Source: an uncultured Oscillospiraceae bacterium
GTDB taxonomy: Bacteria > Bacillota > Clostridia > Oscillospirales > Acutalibacteraceae
Direction: 5' to 3'
Assembly (NCBI GenBank): GCA_900547105.1
Contig: URFL01000011.1
Span: 23,363-87,362 of the forward strand
Length of the DNA: 64,000 nt
The position numbers and the translations under genes were made by a program. The notes under the pieces were generated by a model. It was not told where the DNA came from. It worked only from the letters and a program-made list of their open reading frames with translations, and did no database searches. This document shows, piece by piece, positions 49,911-57,907 of this stretch (positions within the stretch are counted from its first letter, which is position 1; every line of letters starts with the position of its first letter).

Positions 49911-50684
49911 TCAGACATAGCCGTACAGCCCCCGCACCGACACTTCGCCCGAATCGACCACGCGCCGTTCGCCGTCGGTTTCCACCAGCAGCCGTCCCTG
50001 CTCATCCACATCCACGGCGCGACCGCTCCATTCCTCGGTCGCTCCCACTACCCGCACCGGTCGCCCCAGCGTGATACACGCGCGGCGGTAGGCGGGCAGC
50101 AGCGCCGCCAGCCCCTCGCGGGAAAACTGTGCCAGCGCCGCGTCCAGCTCGGCGGTCAACAGCGCCGCCATATCGTCCGGCGGCACAGCTTTGCCGGTCA
50201 GCATCGACAGCGACGCGGCGTGCGGCAGCCCCGCTGCCTGCATATCCTGCGCGGTTTGGGTCAGGTTGATGCCCAAGCCCGCCACCGCATAAAACCGGTC
50301 GTCGCACATCCCGCTTTCACAAAGAATACCACACACCTTGCGGTCGCTGCATACAATATCATTGGGCCACTTAATATACGCCGGCAGCTCCGCCGCCCGT
50401 TCGATCGCCTGCGCCGCCGCCACTGCACAAATCAACGGCAGCGACCGGGCATCGTCTTCGGGAAACAGCAAAAGCGACAACGCCAGCGAGGTATGGGGCG
50501 GCGTTTCCCATCCGTGACCCCGCCGTCCGCGCCCCGCCTGTTGGCAATCGGTGTAACACACCGTGCGGTCCGGCAGCGTGTCGCTGTGCTGCTTTAAGTA
50601 GCGATTGGTGGAGTCTGTCTGCTCCAGCCGGATGATGCGTCGGGGAGATCCGACCGCATCCGGCTGGGTGTGACCCCCGCTCAC
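49911..50684 (-). CDS. birA: biotin-[acetyl-CoA-carboxylase] ligase
   Basis: 257 residues, attaches biotin to carboxylase carrier domains. The motifs are RLEQTDSTNRYLK, QQAGRGRRGHGWETPPHTSLALSLLLFP (biotinyl-AMP site), YIKWPNDIVC and GLGINLTQ, with a C-terminal SH3-like cap (EWSGRAVDVDEQGRLLVETDGE). The N-terminal DNA-binding domain of bifunctional BirA is absent, so this is a group I enzyme with no repressor role. The start is GTG 50684, overlapping the stop of the phosphoesterase gene (GTGA) and six bases after GGAGGT. The open frame continues far upstream on this strand, but that part is antisense to other genes and not coding. Confidence 0.93.
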   Translation of the reverse strand: MSGGHTQPDAVGSPRRIIRLEQTDSTNRYLKQHSDTLPDRTVCYTDCQQAGRGRRGHGWETPPHTSLALSLLLFPEDDARSLPLICAVAAAQAIERAAELPAYIKWPNDIVCSDRKVCGILCESGMCDDRFYAVAGLGINLTQTAQDMQAAGLPHAASLSMLTGKAVPPDDMAALLTAELDAALAQFSREGLAALLPAYRRACITLGRPVRVVGATEEWSGRAVDVDEQGRLLVETDGERRVVDSGEVSVRGLYGYV

Positions 50685-51163
50685 CAGTCCACCTCCACCA
50701 CGCGGGTGGTGATGCCTTGCGGCGTGATGTCCAACAGCCCATAGCTGGGGCGACTGCCCCGCGACAGACTGCCCGGATTGAGAATATACAATCCGTCGTC
50801 GTAATCCTCCAACGCGCGGTGGGTGTGTCCGTACAGCAGCACATCCGCTTTTTGCTCGCGTGCCGCCATCACCGCGCGGTACAACCCGCTTTTCACATCG
50901 TATGCATGGCCGTGGGTGGCAAACACCCGCTTGCCGCCCAACAGCTCCAGCCGGGACACCGGCAGATCGCTCGCCGCCATGCCCCAATCGCAGTTGCCCT
51001 GCACCTGATAAAACGGCAGCGGCGCAAACCGCTGCGCCATGTCCTGCGCTTCGCGCGCGCCATCTCCCAAATGGATGACCGCCGCCGCGTTCGGCTGCGC
51101 CAGGACCACCTGCTGCAGCAGCTCGCCGCTGCCATGTGTATCCGATACCACCAAGATCCGCAT
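50681..51163 (-). CDS. YfcE/MJ0936-type metallophosphoesterase
   Basis: 160 residues. The dimetal phosphoesterase motifs appear in order: VVSDTHG (5-11), HLGDGA, VQGNCDWG, FATHGHAY, YGHTHRA and LNPGSLS. Members act as phosphodiesterases or phosphatases with unclear natural substrates. ATG 51163 follows AAGGAGGG. It is coupled by a 4-bp overlap to birA and divergent from a cluster of three small genes. Confidence 0.9.
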   Translation of the reverse strand: MRILVVSDTHGSGELLQQVVLAQPNAAAVIHLGDGAREAQDMAQRFAPLPFYQVQGNCDWGMAASDLPVSRLELLGGKRVFATHGHAYDVKSGLYRAVMAAREQKADVLLYGHTHRALEDYDDGLYILNPGSLSRGSRPSYGLLDITPQGITTRVVEVDW

Positions 51164-51217
51164 AACCGAACCCTCCTTGTGCATAGAAATAGAATACCCG
51201 GAAAGGATGATGCGTCG

Positions 51218-51466
51218 ATGAGTAATCCCACCCCCGCCCAGCTGCAAGCGCTGCTGCAATATGCCAGCAAGCGGTTGGGAACCACCCCCGAGCAGCTCGC
51301 CAAAACCGTGCAAAGCGGCGGTTTGGAAGCGCTGGCCAGCCATTTGTCCCCCGCCGATGCGGCGAAGCTGCAAAATCTGACCCGCGACAAAGCCCGCGCC
51401 GAACAAATGCTGCAATCCCCCGCCGCGCGGCAGGTGATCGAACAAGCGCTGAAGGATCAGCGCTGA
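51218..51466 (+). CDS. small helical protein of unknown function
   Basis: 82 residues, MSNPTPAQLQALLQYASKRLG, then LAKTVQSGGLEALASHLSPADAAKLQNL and ending QVIEQALKDQR. It is entirely helical and Ala/Leu/Gln-rich, and no family is recognised. ATG 51218 follows GAAAGGATG. The first of three consecutive small genes (51218, 51485, 51886) with short spacing and good ribosome sites. They look like a real operon, conserved in style: each is short, soluble and helical. Confidence 0.6.
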   Translation: MSNPTPAQLQALLQYASKRLGTTPEQLAKTVQSGGLEALASHLSPADAAKLQNLTRDKARAEQMLQSPAARQVIEQALKDQR

Positions 51467-51484
51467 CGCCGGAAAGGAGACGCC

Positions 51485-51889
51485 ATGGACGATCTGTCAC
51501 AAAAAATCGAATCGCTGCTGCAATCGCCGCAGGGGATGCAAAAAATTCAGGCGGCCATGGCGGCTTTCGGCTCGTCCGCGCCGGAAACCGGCGCCCCCGA
51601 CACCCCCGCCGGCAGCGGCTCCGCCCCGCTTGGCGAGCTGCTTCATCAGTTTTCGCCCCCGCCCGAAAAAAGCGACGCGGGCGGCTCGCCGGATATGGCG
51701 CGGCTGATCCAGTTGATGCCGCTGCTGTCCGGGCTGAACAAAGACGACGAAAACACCGCATTGCTGCGGGCGCTGCGCCCGTATCTGCACGGCGAGCGCG
51801 AAAAGCGGGTGGACGATGCCATCCATATGATGCGGCTGATGAAGCTGATGCCGTTATTGACCGAGCCCAAAAAGGAGGGATCCCCATGA
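51485..51889 (+). CDS. small acidic helical protein of unknown function
   Basis: 134 residues, with a helical start (MDDLSQKIESLLQSPQGMQKIQAAMAAFG), a flexible Pro/Gly/Ser-rich middle, and two related helical segments, ARLIQLMPLLSGLNKDDENTALLRALRPYL and KRVDDAIHMMRLMKLMPLL. The RLxxLMPLL motif occurs twice. I recall similar proteins as unannotated in clostridial genomes, without assigned function. ATG 51485 has GGAAAGGAGA eight bases upstream. It overlaps the next gene by 4 bp (ATGA). Confidence 0.65.
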   Translation: MDDLSQKIESLLQSPQGMQKIQAAMAAFGSSAPETGAPDTPAGSGSAPLGELLHQFSPPPEKSDAGGSPDMARLIQLMPLLSGLNKDDENTALLRALRPYLHGEREKRVDDAIHMMRLMKLMPLLTEPKKEGSP

Positions 51890-52188
51890 CCCCCGAGGAA
51901 TGGAAGCGCCGCGGGCAAGAGGCCGCCGAACAGGCGCGCCAGATGCAGCGCCGGGCGCAAATGCACGAGTCCGCTTCCTGTCTGCCGCTGACACCGCCGC
52001 CTTTGACGCGGCGACCCGCGCCGCCGGAGCCGCCGTGCGACACCGCTCCAGCCAAACCCGAACCACCAGCCCCACCCGCACTGCCGATGGATTCCGACCG
52101 CGCGCTGCTGCTGGTGCTGATCGTGCTGCTGATGAAAAACGATGCCCCGCTGGAGCTGATCCTGGCGCTGTGCTATCTCGCCATGTAG
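51886..52188 (+). CDS. small protein with C-terminal hydrophobic segment
   Basis: 100 residues. It has a charged helical N-terminus (MTPEEWKRRGQEAAEQARQMQRR), a Pro-rich middle and a C-terminal hydrophobic stretch (LLLVLIVLLMKNDAPLELILALCYLAM). It resembles a tail-anchored or membrane-associated protein. AAAGGAGG lies inside the end of the preceding gene, with which it overlaps by ATGA, so translation is coupled. No family is recognised. It is convergent with the 52190 gene, whose stop is two bases away, leaving no terminator between. Confidence 0.6.
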   Translation: MTPEEWKRRGQEAAEQARQMQRRAQMHESASCLPLTPPPLTRRPAPPEPPCDTAPAKPEPPAPPALPMDSDRALLLVLIVLLMKNDAPLELILALCYLAM

Positions 52189-52189
52189 C

Positions 52190-52834
52190 TTACGGCGTGG
52201 TGTCCTCTCCCGCCGTTACCGGATGCTCCGGATGCTCCGGCTGTTCCGACTGATCCTCGTCCGCTGCGGGCGGATCGTCGGTGAACGCATCGGGATTATC
52301 GCGGATATACGCTGCCGCCAGTTCCAGCGGCTTTTCCTGTTTGATCGCATCGCGGAAGGATGCCGCGATCACCTCGTTCGGCTCCTCCGCCGCCATGCCG
52401 TTTTCCAAAATAGTGGCGCACGCCTCGGCTCCGAACAGCCGCAATCCGTCCAGCGCCGGTTCGGCGAACCGCGCCGACGGCGTTTCGCGATATTGGCGCA
52501 GACTGCCGCGAGCCAGCTCGTTGACCGTCAGCCACACGCTGTAGACCGCGCGCCGTCCCCGCGACAACGCCATCACGACATAGAAAGGGTCCGCCACTTT
52601 GTCGTCCGCCTTGGCGGTCAAATTGGCGACAACCGCCTCCACCAGCTTGTCATCCGGCAGCTCGTCCAGCATGGCGCGGGTCAAATGGGCATACGTCTTT
52701 TTCAAATCCTCGGCGCGGGATTGCTCGCCGGTGCGCTTTTTCCCCAGCCGGTACATCACGCCCACCAACACCAAAAACACCAGCAGCAACAGAATATACT
52801 CCGGGCTGCCAACTTCCAAAAACGCGGGTATCAT
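52190..52834 (-). CDS. membrane-anchored protein of unknown function
   Basis: 214 residues. An N-terminal membrane segment (~11-29, YILLLLVFLVLVGVMYRLG) is followed by a helical cytosolic domain (DLKKTYAHLTRAMLDELPDDKLVEAVVANL, then GRRAVYSVWLTVNELARGSLRQY) and an acidic C-terminal tail (DDPPAADEDQSEQPEHPEHP). No family recognised. ATG 52834 overlaps the rsmI stop by 4 bp, so it belongs to the rsmI/trmN6 transcript. Confidence 0.65.
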   Translation of the reverse strand: MIPAFLEVGSPEYILLLLVFLVLVGVMYRLGKKRTGEQSRAEDLKKTYAHLTRAMLDELPDDKLVEAVVANLTAKADDKVADPFYVVMALSRGRRAVYSVWLTVNELARGSLRQYRETPSARFAEPALDGLRLFGAEACATILENGMAAEEPNEVIAASFRDAIKQEKPLELAAAYIRDNPDAFTDDPPAADEDQSEQPEHPEHPVTAGEDTTP

Positions 52835-53679
52835 ATCGTTTCCTCCTCGTTCGCCTGCACCAGCAAGCGGTAAATATCACCTTTTTTCAGTCCGGTTTGG
52901 GCGGCGGCCTGCCGCGCCGCCTCCGACAGGGACAAGCCCTGCTCGTTGATCAACTCCCGCGCCAGCTGCGCGGCCTGCTGCGGGGTGGCGGCGACTTCTT
53001 CCACCGGAGCCGCCCCCTCCACCACCAGCACAAACTCGCCGCGCGGCGGTTGCTGCCGGTACCGCTCCACCGCTTCCGACAGGGTGGTGCGGATCACCTC
53101 TTCGTGCAGCTTGGTCAGCTCGCGCACCAGTGCCAGCCGCCGGTCGCCCAGCGTATCCAGCAAATCCTGGAGCGTGGCGGGCAGCTTGTGCGGCGCTTCG
53201 TAAAACACCATGGTGCGCGGTTCCTGCCGCAGCTGCTGCAAATGCTCCCGCCGGGAGCGTTTGTTCATGCTCAAAAAGCCCTCAAAGGTAAAGCGGCCGG
53301 TGGGCAAACCGGAGATCGCCAGCGCCGTCGCCATGGCGGTCGGTCCCGGCACCACCGTGACCGGTACCCCGCGGGCGGCGCACAGCGCCACCAGATCCTC
53401 GCCGGGGTCGGAGATGGCGGGCATACCGGCATCGCTGACCAGCACCCCATTTTCCCCCGCCAACAGTCGCGCGCAAATTTGCTCGCCCCGCTGCCGCTTG
53501 TTCTGCTCGTAGTAGCTGACAAGCGGTTTTTTCACGCCGAAATGATTCAGCAGCCGCAACGTGACCCGCGTATCCTCCGCCGCGATAAAGTCGCAAGCGG
53601 ACAGCGCCTCCACCGCGCGGGGCGAAAAGTCCGACAAATTGCCGATGGGCGTTCCCACCAGCGTCAGCGTTCCGGACAT
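52831..53679 (-). CDS. rsmI: 16S rRNA (cytidine(1402)-2'-O)-methyltransferase
   Basis: 282 residues. RsmI 2'-O-methylates C1402 in the 30S decoding centre using SAM. The tetrapyrrole-methylase-like fold is shown by LVGTPIGNLSDFSPRAVEAL (residues 6-25), AEDTRVTLRLL, VSDAGMPAISDPGEDLV, VPGPTAMATALAISGLP and FYEAPHKLPATLQDL. ATG 53679 follows GGAGGATGC. It overlaps the end of trmN6 by 16 bp. The order trmN6-rsmI corresponds to yabB-yabC of Bacillus subtilis. Confidence 0.95.
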   Translation of the reverse strand: MSGTLTLVGTPIGNLSDFSPRAVEALSACDFIAAEDTRVTLRLLNHFGVKKPLVSYYEQNKRQRGEQICARLLAGENGVLVSDAGMPAISDPGEDLVALCAARGVPVTVVPGPTAMATALAISGLPTGRFTFEGFLSMNKRSRREHLQQLRQEPRTMVFYEAPHKLPATLQDLLDTLGDRRLALVRELTKLHEEVIRTTLSEAVERYRQQPPRGEFVLVVEGAAPVEEVAATPQQAAQLARELINEQGLSLSEAARQAAAQTGLKKGDIYRLLVQANEEETI

Positions 53680-54356
53680 ATCGCATCCTCCTTATGTTCG
53701 TTTTCCAACAGCACCGGTTCTACGACCAGTCCGGGGCGCCCGCCCTTGCGCGCCTCGCACAGCAGCAGCCGGGGGCGGGCATCCGCCCGCGCCTGTACCC
53801 ATTGCATCCGTTTCGGCTCTAGCCCTGCGCGGCGCAGCGCGCCCAGCAGCTCCACCGTGCGTTCGGGGCGATAACACAGGCACAGCCGTCCGCCGTGCCG
53901 CAGCAGTCGTGCTGCCGCGTCGATCCATCCATTCATCCCCGCGCCGGCATCCTGTCGGGCAATGCGGCGGGCGGGATCGGCACTCACCCCACCGCTGTTC
54001 GCGGCGTAATACGGCGGGTTACACACCACCCGATCGTATGCCCCCGCGGGCAGCGACAGTTGTTCCCAATCCTGCTGCACCGGATGGAAAAAAGCGTCCC
54101 ATCCGTTTTCCGCTGCCGATGCTGCCGCCAGCTGTATCGCCTCCGGCTGCTTGTCCACGCCGTCTATCTGCGGGCGAAGCCCCCGCCACAGCCACCGCAG
54201 CGGAATGCTGCCGCAGCCGGTGCCCAGATCGCACACCCGCTCGCTGTCCGCCGGCATCGCGAATGCCGCCAACCGCAGCGCGTCGGTTTGGAACCGATGC
54301 GCGGGCGAGGTGTATACCACCCGCCCGTCGGGAAAGCGGTCGCGTGTCCAATCCAT
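53664..54356 (-). CDS. trmN6: tRNA1(Val) adenine-37 N6-methyltransferase type
   Basis: 230 residues. The class I SAM fold has VCDLGTGCGSIPLRWL (motif I, ~46-61), VDKQPEAIQLAAASAAENG and the N6-adenine catalytic motif VCNPPYYAANSGG. TrmN6/YfiC proteins modify A37 of tRNA1(Val); the exact substrate in Firmicutes is assumed. ATG 54356 has AAAGGAGG upstream. A terminator of the ferredoxin gene lies between this start and that gene. Confidence 0.88.
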   Translation of the reverse strand: MDWTRDRFPDGRVVYTSPAHRFQTDALRLAAFAMPADSERVCDLGTGCGSIPLRWLWRGLRPQIDGVDKQPEAIQLAAASAAENGWDAFFHPVQQDWEQLSLPAGAYDRVVCNPPYYAANSGGVSADPARRIARQDAGAGMNGWIDAAARLLRHGGRLCLCYRPERTVELLGALRRAGLEPKRMQWVQARADARPRLLLCEARKGGRPGLVVEPVLLENEHKEDAICPER

Positions 54357-54394
54357 CGGGAGCTCCTCCTTTTTCCGCCGCACGCAGCGTTTTA

Positions 54395-54436
54395 TAAAAA
54401 CAAATTGCCGGACGGCAACCAAGTTCCGTCCGGCAA
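54395..54436 (-). terminator. intrinsic terminator after ferredoxin gene
   Basis: TTGCCGGACGG pairs with CCGTCCGGCAA around a ten-base loop. On the minus strand TTTGTTTTTATAAAAC follows. It lies in the gap before trmN6, isolating the ferredoxin transcript. Confidence 0.8.
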
Positions 54437-54449
54437 ACTGTTTGTGATC

Positions 54450-54623
54450 TTATTCCGCCGCATGGGGGGCCCCAACGGGACATACATCCGCACAAGCGCC
54501 GCACTCGATGCAGGTATCCGCATCGATCACAAATTTGCCGTCGCCTTCCGCGATCGCCTCAACCGGGCAGCCGCTTGCGCACGCGCCACACGCGATGCAA
54601 TCATCCGAAATCTGATAAGCCAT
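54450..54623 (-). CDS. 2[4Fe-4S] ferredoxin
   Basis: 57 residues, the classic clostridial ferredoxin with two CxxCxxCxxxCP cluster motifs (CIACGACASGCP at ~9-20 and CIECGACADVCP at ~38-49). It carries low-potential electrons for hydrogenase, pyruvate:ferredoxin oxidoreductase and similar enzymes. ATG 54623 has AGGAGG seven bases upstream; an in-frame codon at 54674 would translate the promoter. It has its own promoter and terminator although it is placed inside the ricT-trmN6 housekeeping block. It is strongly anaerobic in implication. Confidence 0.97.
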   Translation of the reverse strand: MAYQISDDCIACGACASGCPVEAIAEGDGKFVIDADTCIECGACADVCPVGAPHAAE

Positions 54624-54652
54624 GAAGAGCACCTCCTTTTCATAATACATGA

Positions 54653-54682
54653 TTATAATAGCACACTTCGTCAAAAAAGCAA
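54653..54682 (-). promoter_or_regulatory. promoter of ferredoxin gene
   Basis: On the minus strand, TTGCTT (54682-54677) with TATAAT (54658-54653) at 18 bp, or TATTAT at 16 bp with a TG extension. Confidence 0.65.
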
Positions 54683-54718
54683 CACTATTTTCAAGATTTT
54701 ACAAGGTGTTTACACGCC

Positions 54719-55585
54719 TCATTCTTCCAGCTTTGACAGCTTTTCCTTTTCGTTTTTGTCCACGCGGATCTTGTTGTCGCGAATCACCTTGACATCCTTG
54801 CGGTGCATTTCCGCCGGCGGCGAATCGGGCGATTTGTCCAACCGCACCTTCAGCTTGCCGGTCAGCAGGTTAACATCCGTCACCACACCTTTTCCCTCCG
54901 GCGTGGTCACCAGCGCCCCCTGTTTGGGCGTCATTTTCAGCAGCGCCTCATAGGTATCCTGCTCGTATTTCAGGCAGCACATCAATCGCCCGCAGCTGCC
55001 CGAAATTTTGGTCGGGTTCAGCGACAAGCCCTGCTCCTTCGCCATTTTGATGGACACCGGCTGGAACCCCGCCAAAAACTGTGAACAGCAAAACGGGCGA
55101 CCGCAAATGCCCAGCCCGCCCAGCATTTTCGCTTCGTCCCGCACGCCGATCTGGCGCAGCTCGATGCGGGTGCGGAACACCACCGCCAGATCCTTGACCA
55201 GCGCGCGAAAATCCACCCGCCCGTCGGCGGTGAAGTAAAACAAAATCTTGCTGTTATCAAAGGTATATTCCACATCCACCAGTTTCATGTCCAGCTTATG
55301 CTCGGCAATCTTTTTCTGGCAAATGGTGTATGCTTTTTTCTCTTTTTCGGCGTTTTCGCGCACCCGGCGCTGATCCTCCTTGGTCGCCAGTCGCGTCACC
55401 GGTTTCAGCGGCTGCACAACCGTTTCGTCCGCCACCTGTTTGCGCGGGATCACTACCTCGCCGCATTCGGTGCCGCGCGCGGTTTGCACCACCACGAGGC
55501 TGCCCTTTTCGGGGTTCAGCTCGCCGGGGTCAAAATAATACGCTTTGCCGCTGTCCTTAAATCGTACGCCTATAATATCTGCCAT
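54719..55585 (-). CDS. ricT: PSP1-domain protein, RicT/YaaT type
   Basis: 288 residues. The PSP1 domain fills residues ~1-250: VGVRFK-like IIGVRFKDSGKAYYFDPGEL, RGTECGEVVIP, then the cysteine-rich LGICGRPFCCSQFL and ISGSCGRLMCCLKYEQDTY. RicT joins RicA and RicF in the Y-complex with Fe-S clusters that guides RNase Y in B. subtilis. ricA/ricF homologs are not in this window. ATG 55585 has GGAG six bases upstream. It lies downstream of holB, as in other Firmicutes. Confidence 0.9.
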   Translation of the reverse strand: MADIIGVRFKDSGKAYYFDPGELNPEKGSLVVVQTARGTECGEVVIPRKQVADETVVQPLKPVTRLATKEDQRRVRENAEKEKKAYTICQKKIAEHKLDMKLVDVEYTFDNSKILFYFTADGRVDFRALVKDLAVVFRTRIELRQIGVRDEAKMLGGLGICGRPFCCSQFLAGFQPVSIKMAKEQGLSLNPTKISGSCGRLMCCLKYEQDTYEALLKMTPKQGALVTTPEGKGVVTDVNLLTGKLKVRLDKSPDSPPAEMHRKDVKVIRDNKIRVDKNEKEKLSKLEE

Positions 55586-55622
55586 AGTACACTCCATCTC
55601 TTATGCGCCACCCGGCGCCGTA

Positions 55623-56606
55623 TTATCTTCCGGCGACCTGCCGCAGGCGTGCCGCCGACACCACCGAAAACAAGGTGGGGTTCATATATCGCGCGCGCAT
55701 TTGCAGCAGCGCACCGGTCGTATCCACCAGCGCCATCAGCTGTTGGCGGGTAAGCCCGCCGGACAAACACGCCACCGCCTGTTCCGACGGCGATTGGGTC
55801 GCCACACCGGCGCACGCTGTCAACGCATCCCGCGCCGCCAGCTGCAATCCGCGCAGCGCGCCGTCCCACAGCGTTTTATCCATGGTCGCGGTCAGTCGCA
55901 GCAGCGGCAGCTCGTCCGGCTGCACCAGCGCTTGCGCCAGCGCAGCGGTTTTGTCGATCACATCGGACAGCCCGCCGCCTTGCAGCCCCTCGATGGCTTG
56001 TCCGATCAGCCCGCCGAACAGCCTCAGCGCGCGGCGCGCGTCCTGCTCGGTGGTTTGGGGCAGCCGCCGGCAAATCACCGGCCAGCCCTCGTCCTCCTCC
56101 ACGCCGGACAGACTGATGCACAGCGTGCGTGACTGGACGGTGGACAGCATTTGCGACCGGTTTTCACAGGTCAGCAAAAACAGCATATGGGCGGGCGGTT
56201 CTTCCAACACTTTCAGCAGCGCGTTTTGCGCCGCCTCGTTCATATCCTGCGCCCCGGCGATGATGGTCACCCGGTGCGGCGCTTCGTTGGGCAGCACATA
56301 CGCCTGCTCGCGCAGCTCGCGAATCACATCCACCGCGATGGAATGGGATTTTCCCTCGCCCTCCACCTCGCGGATGTCGGGGTGCACCCCCGCCACAGCT
56401 TTGTGGCATCCGGCGCAATGGCCGCAGGGCTTTTCGCCCTCCGGTGCCAGACAGATCGCCGCCTGCGCGATCAACCGCGCCATGGTGCGGCGTCCGCTGC
56501 CCGCGGGACCTTCCAGCAACAGCGCGTGCGGCAAGCGCCCGCTGTCTACATATCCGGCAACAGCCGCGCGGGCGGCATGGTTGCCGGCAAAGTCATTCCA
56601 CAGCAT
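55623..56606 (-). CDS. holB: DNA polymerase III, delta' subunit
   Basis: 327 residues, clamp-loader AAA+ subunit. The P-loop region is GPAGSGRRT (residues ~32-40), where the usual Lys is Arg, in keeping with delta' subunits that do not hydrolyse ATP. The zinc-binding CGHCAGCHKAVAGVHPDIREVE follows. KVLEEPPAHMLFLLTCENRSQMLSTVQSRT contains the SRC-like arginine-finger segment, here as QSRT. ATG 56606 is 3 bp after darA, so the two are coupled. Confidence 0.93.
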   Translation of the reverse strand: MLWNDFAGNHAARAAVAGYVDSGRLPHALLLEGPAGSGRRTMARLIAQAAICLAPEGEKPCGHCAGCHKAVAGVHPDIREVEGEGKSHSIAVDVIRELREQAYVLPNEAPHRVTIIAGAQDMNEAAQNALLKVLEEPPAHMLFLLTCENRSQMLSTVQSRTLCISLSGVEEDEGWPVICRRLPQTTEQDARRALRLFGGLIGQAIEGLQGGGLSDVIDKTAALAQALVQPDELPLLRLTATMDKTLWDGALRGLQLAARDALTACAGVATQSPSEQAVACLSGGLTRQQLMALVDTTGALLQMRARYMNPTLFSVVSAARLRQVAGR

Positions 56607-56609
56607 GGA

Positions 56610-56930
56610 TCAGACTTTCTCGTACCGTTCCACATCGGTCACAAAGATGGTGGCGCCGCCCACGGTCAGTTCCATCGGGAACGCCGCCTCCGGCGACGTG
56701 CCATACGCCGCGCTGGACACCATCTGGGTGCGCTTTTTGGAGAATTTTTCGATGATCGAGATCACCTCGTCCACCCGGCTGTCATCGGTACCCATGAGCA
56801 GCGTGGTGTTGCCGGCCATCAAAAAGCCGCCGGTGGTGGCCATTTTGGTGACCGAAAAGCCCTCCCGTGTGAGCGCGGTGGACACCGCGTGGCTATCGTC
56901 TTTGTTCACGATCGCGATAATCAGTTTCAT
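56610..56930 (-). CDS. darA: cyclic-di-AMP receptor, PII-like
   Basis: 106 residues, a DarA/PstA-type trimeric PII-like protein: MKLIIAIVNKDDSHAVSTAL, the extended T-loop TTGGFLMAGNTTLLMG, and SSAAYGTSPEAAFPMELTVGGATIFV. The family binds c-di-AMP in Firmicutes; its output is not fully known. ATG 56930 follows AAAGGGGGAGC and is served by a strong promoter. It is the first gene of darA-holB-ricT, the conserved yaaQ-holB-yaaT order. Confidence 0.95.
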   Translation of the reverse strand: MKLIIAIVNKDDSHAVSTALTREGFSVTKMATTGGFLMAGNTTLLMGTDDSRVDEVISIIEKFSKKRTQMVSSAAYGTSPEAAFPMELTVGGATIFVTDVERYEKV

Positions 56931-56971
56931 GAATGCTCCCCCTTTGTGCCGTTGCGTATGTATACAACAAT

Positions 56972-57000
56972 ATTATACTGTATTTGTCGCGCGGATACAA
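56972..57000 (-). promoter_or_regulatory. promoter of darA-holB-ricT
   Basis: On the minus strand, TTGTAT (57000-56995) and TATAAT (56977-56972) with a 17-bp spacer. Confidence 0.8.
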
Positions 57001-57024
57001 GCCGTTTCTTGGATTTTTCGTCGG

Positions 57025-57741
57025 TTAATTCTGGGCATCCGTCCCCGTCGCGGGCGTGACCCATGTGTCCGGCTGGTTCTCCAGCTCCGGCAAGCGGCGG
57101 CATTGCCAAAAATCCTTGTTGCGCGCCAAAATCTCGCGGCAATCGTATTTGAACTGGTTCCAATACCGCTGCAGATCGGACGACACGCCGATTGCCTGCA
57201 CCTCCAACGCATCGGCAATGTACAGCGCGCGGTACAGGTGGTACTGCTGGCTCACAACGACAAGCGATCGGTAACCGCCCACATTTTTAGCACGGTACAC
57301 CGACGCATAGGTGGACAGCCCGGCTTTATCCAGCACGATCGCCTGTTCCGGCACCCCGTGCTGAAGCGCAAATTGCTTCATTGCCTCCGGCTCGTCGTAC
57401 CCCTCGCGACTGGCGTCGCCGCTGAGCACCAACGTATCGCTGATGCCCGCCTGATACAGACGCACCCCCACCGTCATGCGATCCTCCAGCATGGGGCACA
57501 GGCTGCCATCGTCGCGTACATACGCGCCCAGCACCAAAATGGCGTCCACTTTGTCGCGCGGCGCCTCTTCTTCGGTATACACCCTGTCGCGGGTAGACCA
57601 TACCACATAGCGATCGAACCCCAGCGGCACTAACAGCAGCACCGCCAGCAAAGCCAGCAATGGCCAACCTTTTCGCAGCAGTCGGCGCACGCGCGGGCGG
57701 CGAAAAAAGGGGGTGCGGCGCGTCTTTTTCTGTGCTTCCAT
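57025..57741 (-). CDS. YdcF/SanA-like DUF218 membrane protein
   Basis: 238 residues. A basic N-terminus (RRPRVRRLLRKGW) precedes one membrane helix (~28-46) and an extracellular DUF218 domain: DAILVLGAYVRDDGSLCPMLEDRMTVGVRLYQAG, LVLSGDASREGYDEPEAM and VVVSQQYHLYRALYIA. SanA/YdcF proteins influence envelope permeability and vancomycin sensitivity in enterobacteria. Their reaction is unknown, though the conserved Asp/His residues suggest an enzyme. ATG 57741 follows AAAGGAGC. Single gene with its own promoter. Confidence 0.88.
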   Translation of the reverse strand: MEAQKKTRRTPFFRRPRVRRLLRKGWPLLALLAVLLLVPLGFDRYVVWSTRDRVYTEEEAPRDKVDAILVLGAYVRDDGSLCPMLEDRMTVGVRLYQAGISDTLVLSGDASREGYDEPEAMKQFALQHGVPEQAIVLDKAGLSTYASVYRAKNVGGYRSLVVVSQQYHLYRALYIADALEVQAIGVSSDLQRYWNQFKYDCREILARNKDFWQCRRLPELENQPDTWVTPATGTDAQN

Positions 57742-57775
57742 GGATGATCGCTCCTTTCCGGTGGTTTACGCTATC

Positions 57776-57804
57776 AGTATACCGGAATTTTCGCCGCATT
57801 GCAA
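57776..57804 (-). promoter_or_regulatory. promoter of YdcF-like gene
   Basis: On the minus strand, TTGCAA (57804-57799) and TATACT (57781-57776) with a 17-bp spacer. Confidence 0.75.
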
Positions 57805-57819
57805 CCGACAAAACAGTTT

Positions 57820-57860
57820 GAGCCCCCGAAAAGGAGAGTTCCTTTTCGGGGGCTCTTTCT
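57820..57860. terminator. hairpin terminator after dockerin protein gene
   Basis: GAGCCCCCGAAAAGGA pairs with TCCTTTTCGGGGGCTC around a 4-base loop. The T-run is clearer on the plus strand (TTTCT); on the minus strand AAACTGTTTTG follows. Confidence 0.65.
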
Positions 57861-57907
57861 GATAGGGGGGTTACGCGTAAACAGGGACCGCTTGCATCTG
57901 CTCTCGC

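Noticed and set aside
50685..52055. Upstream continuation of the birA frame (714-codon open frame)
   Set aside because: Only the last 257 codons match biotin ligase. The rest is antisense or out of frame to the phosphoesterase and the three small genes. The GTG at 50684 has a proper ribosome site.
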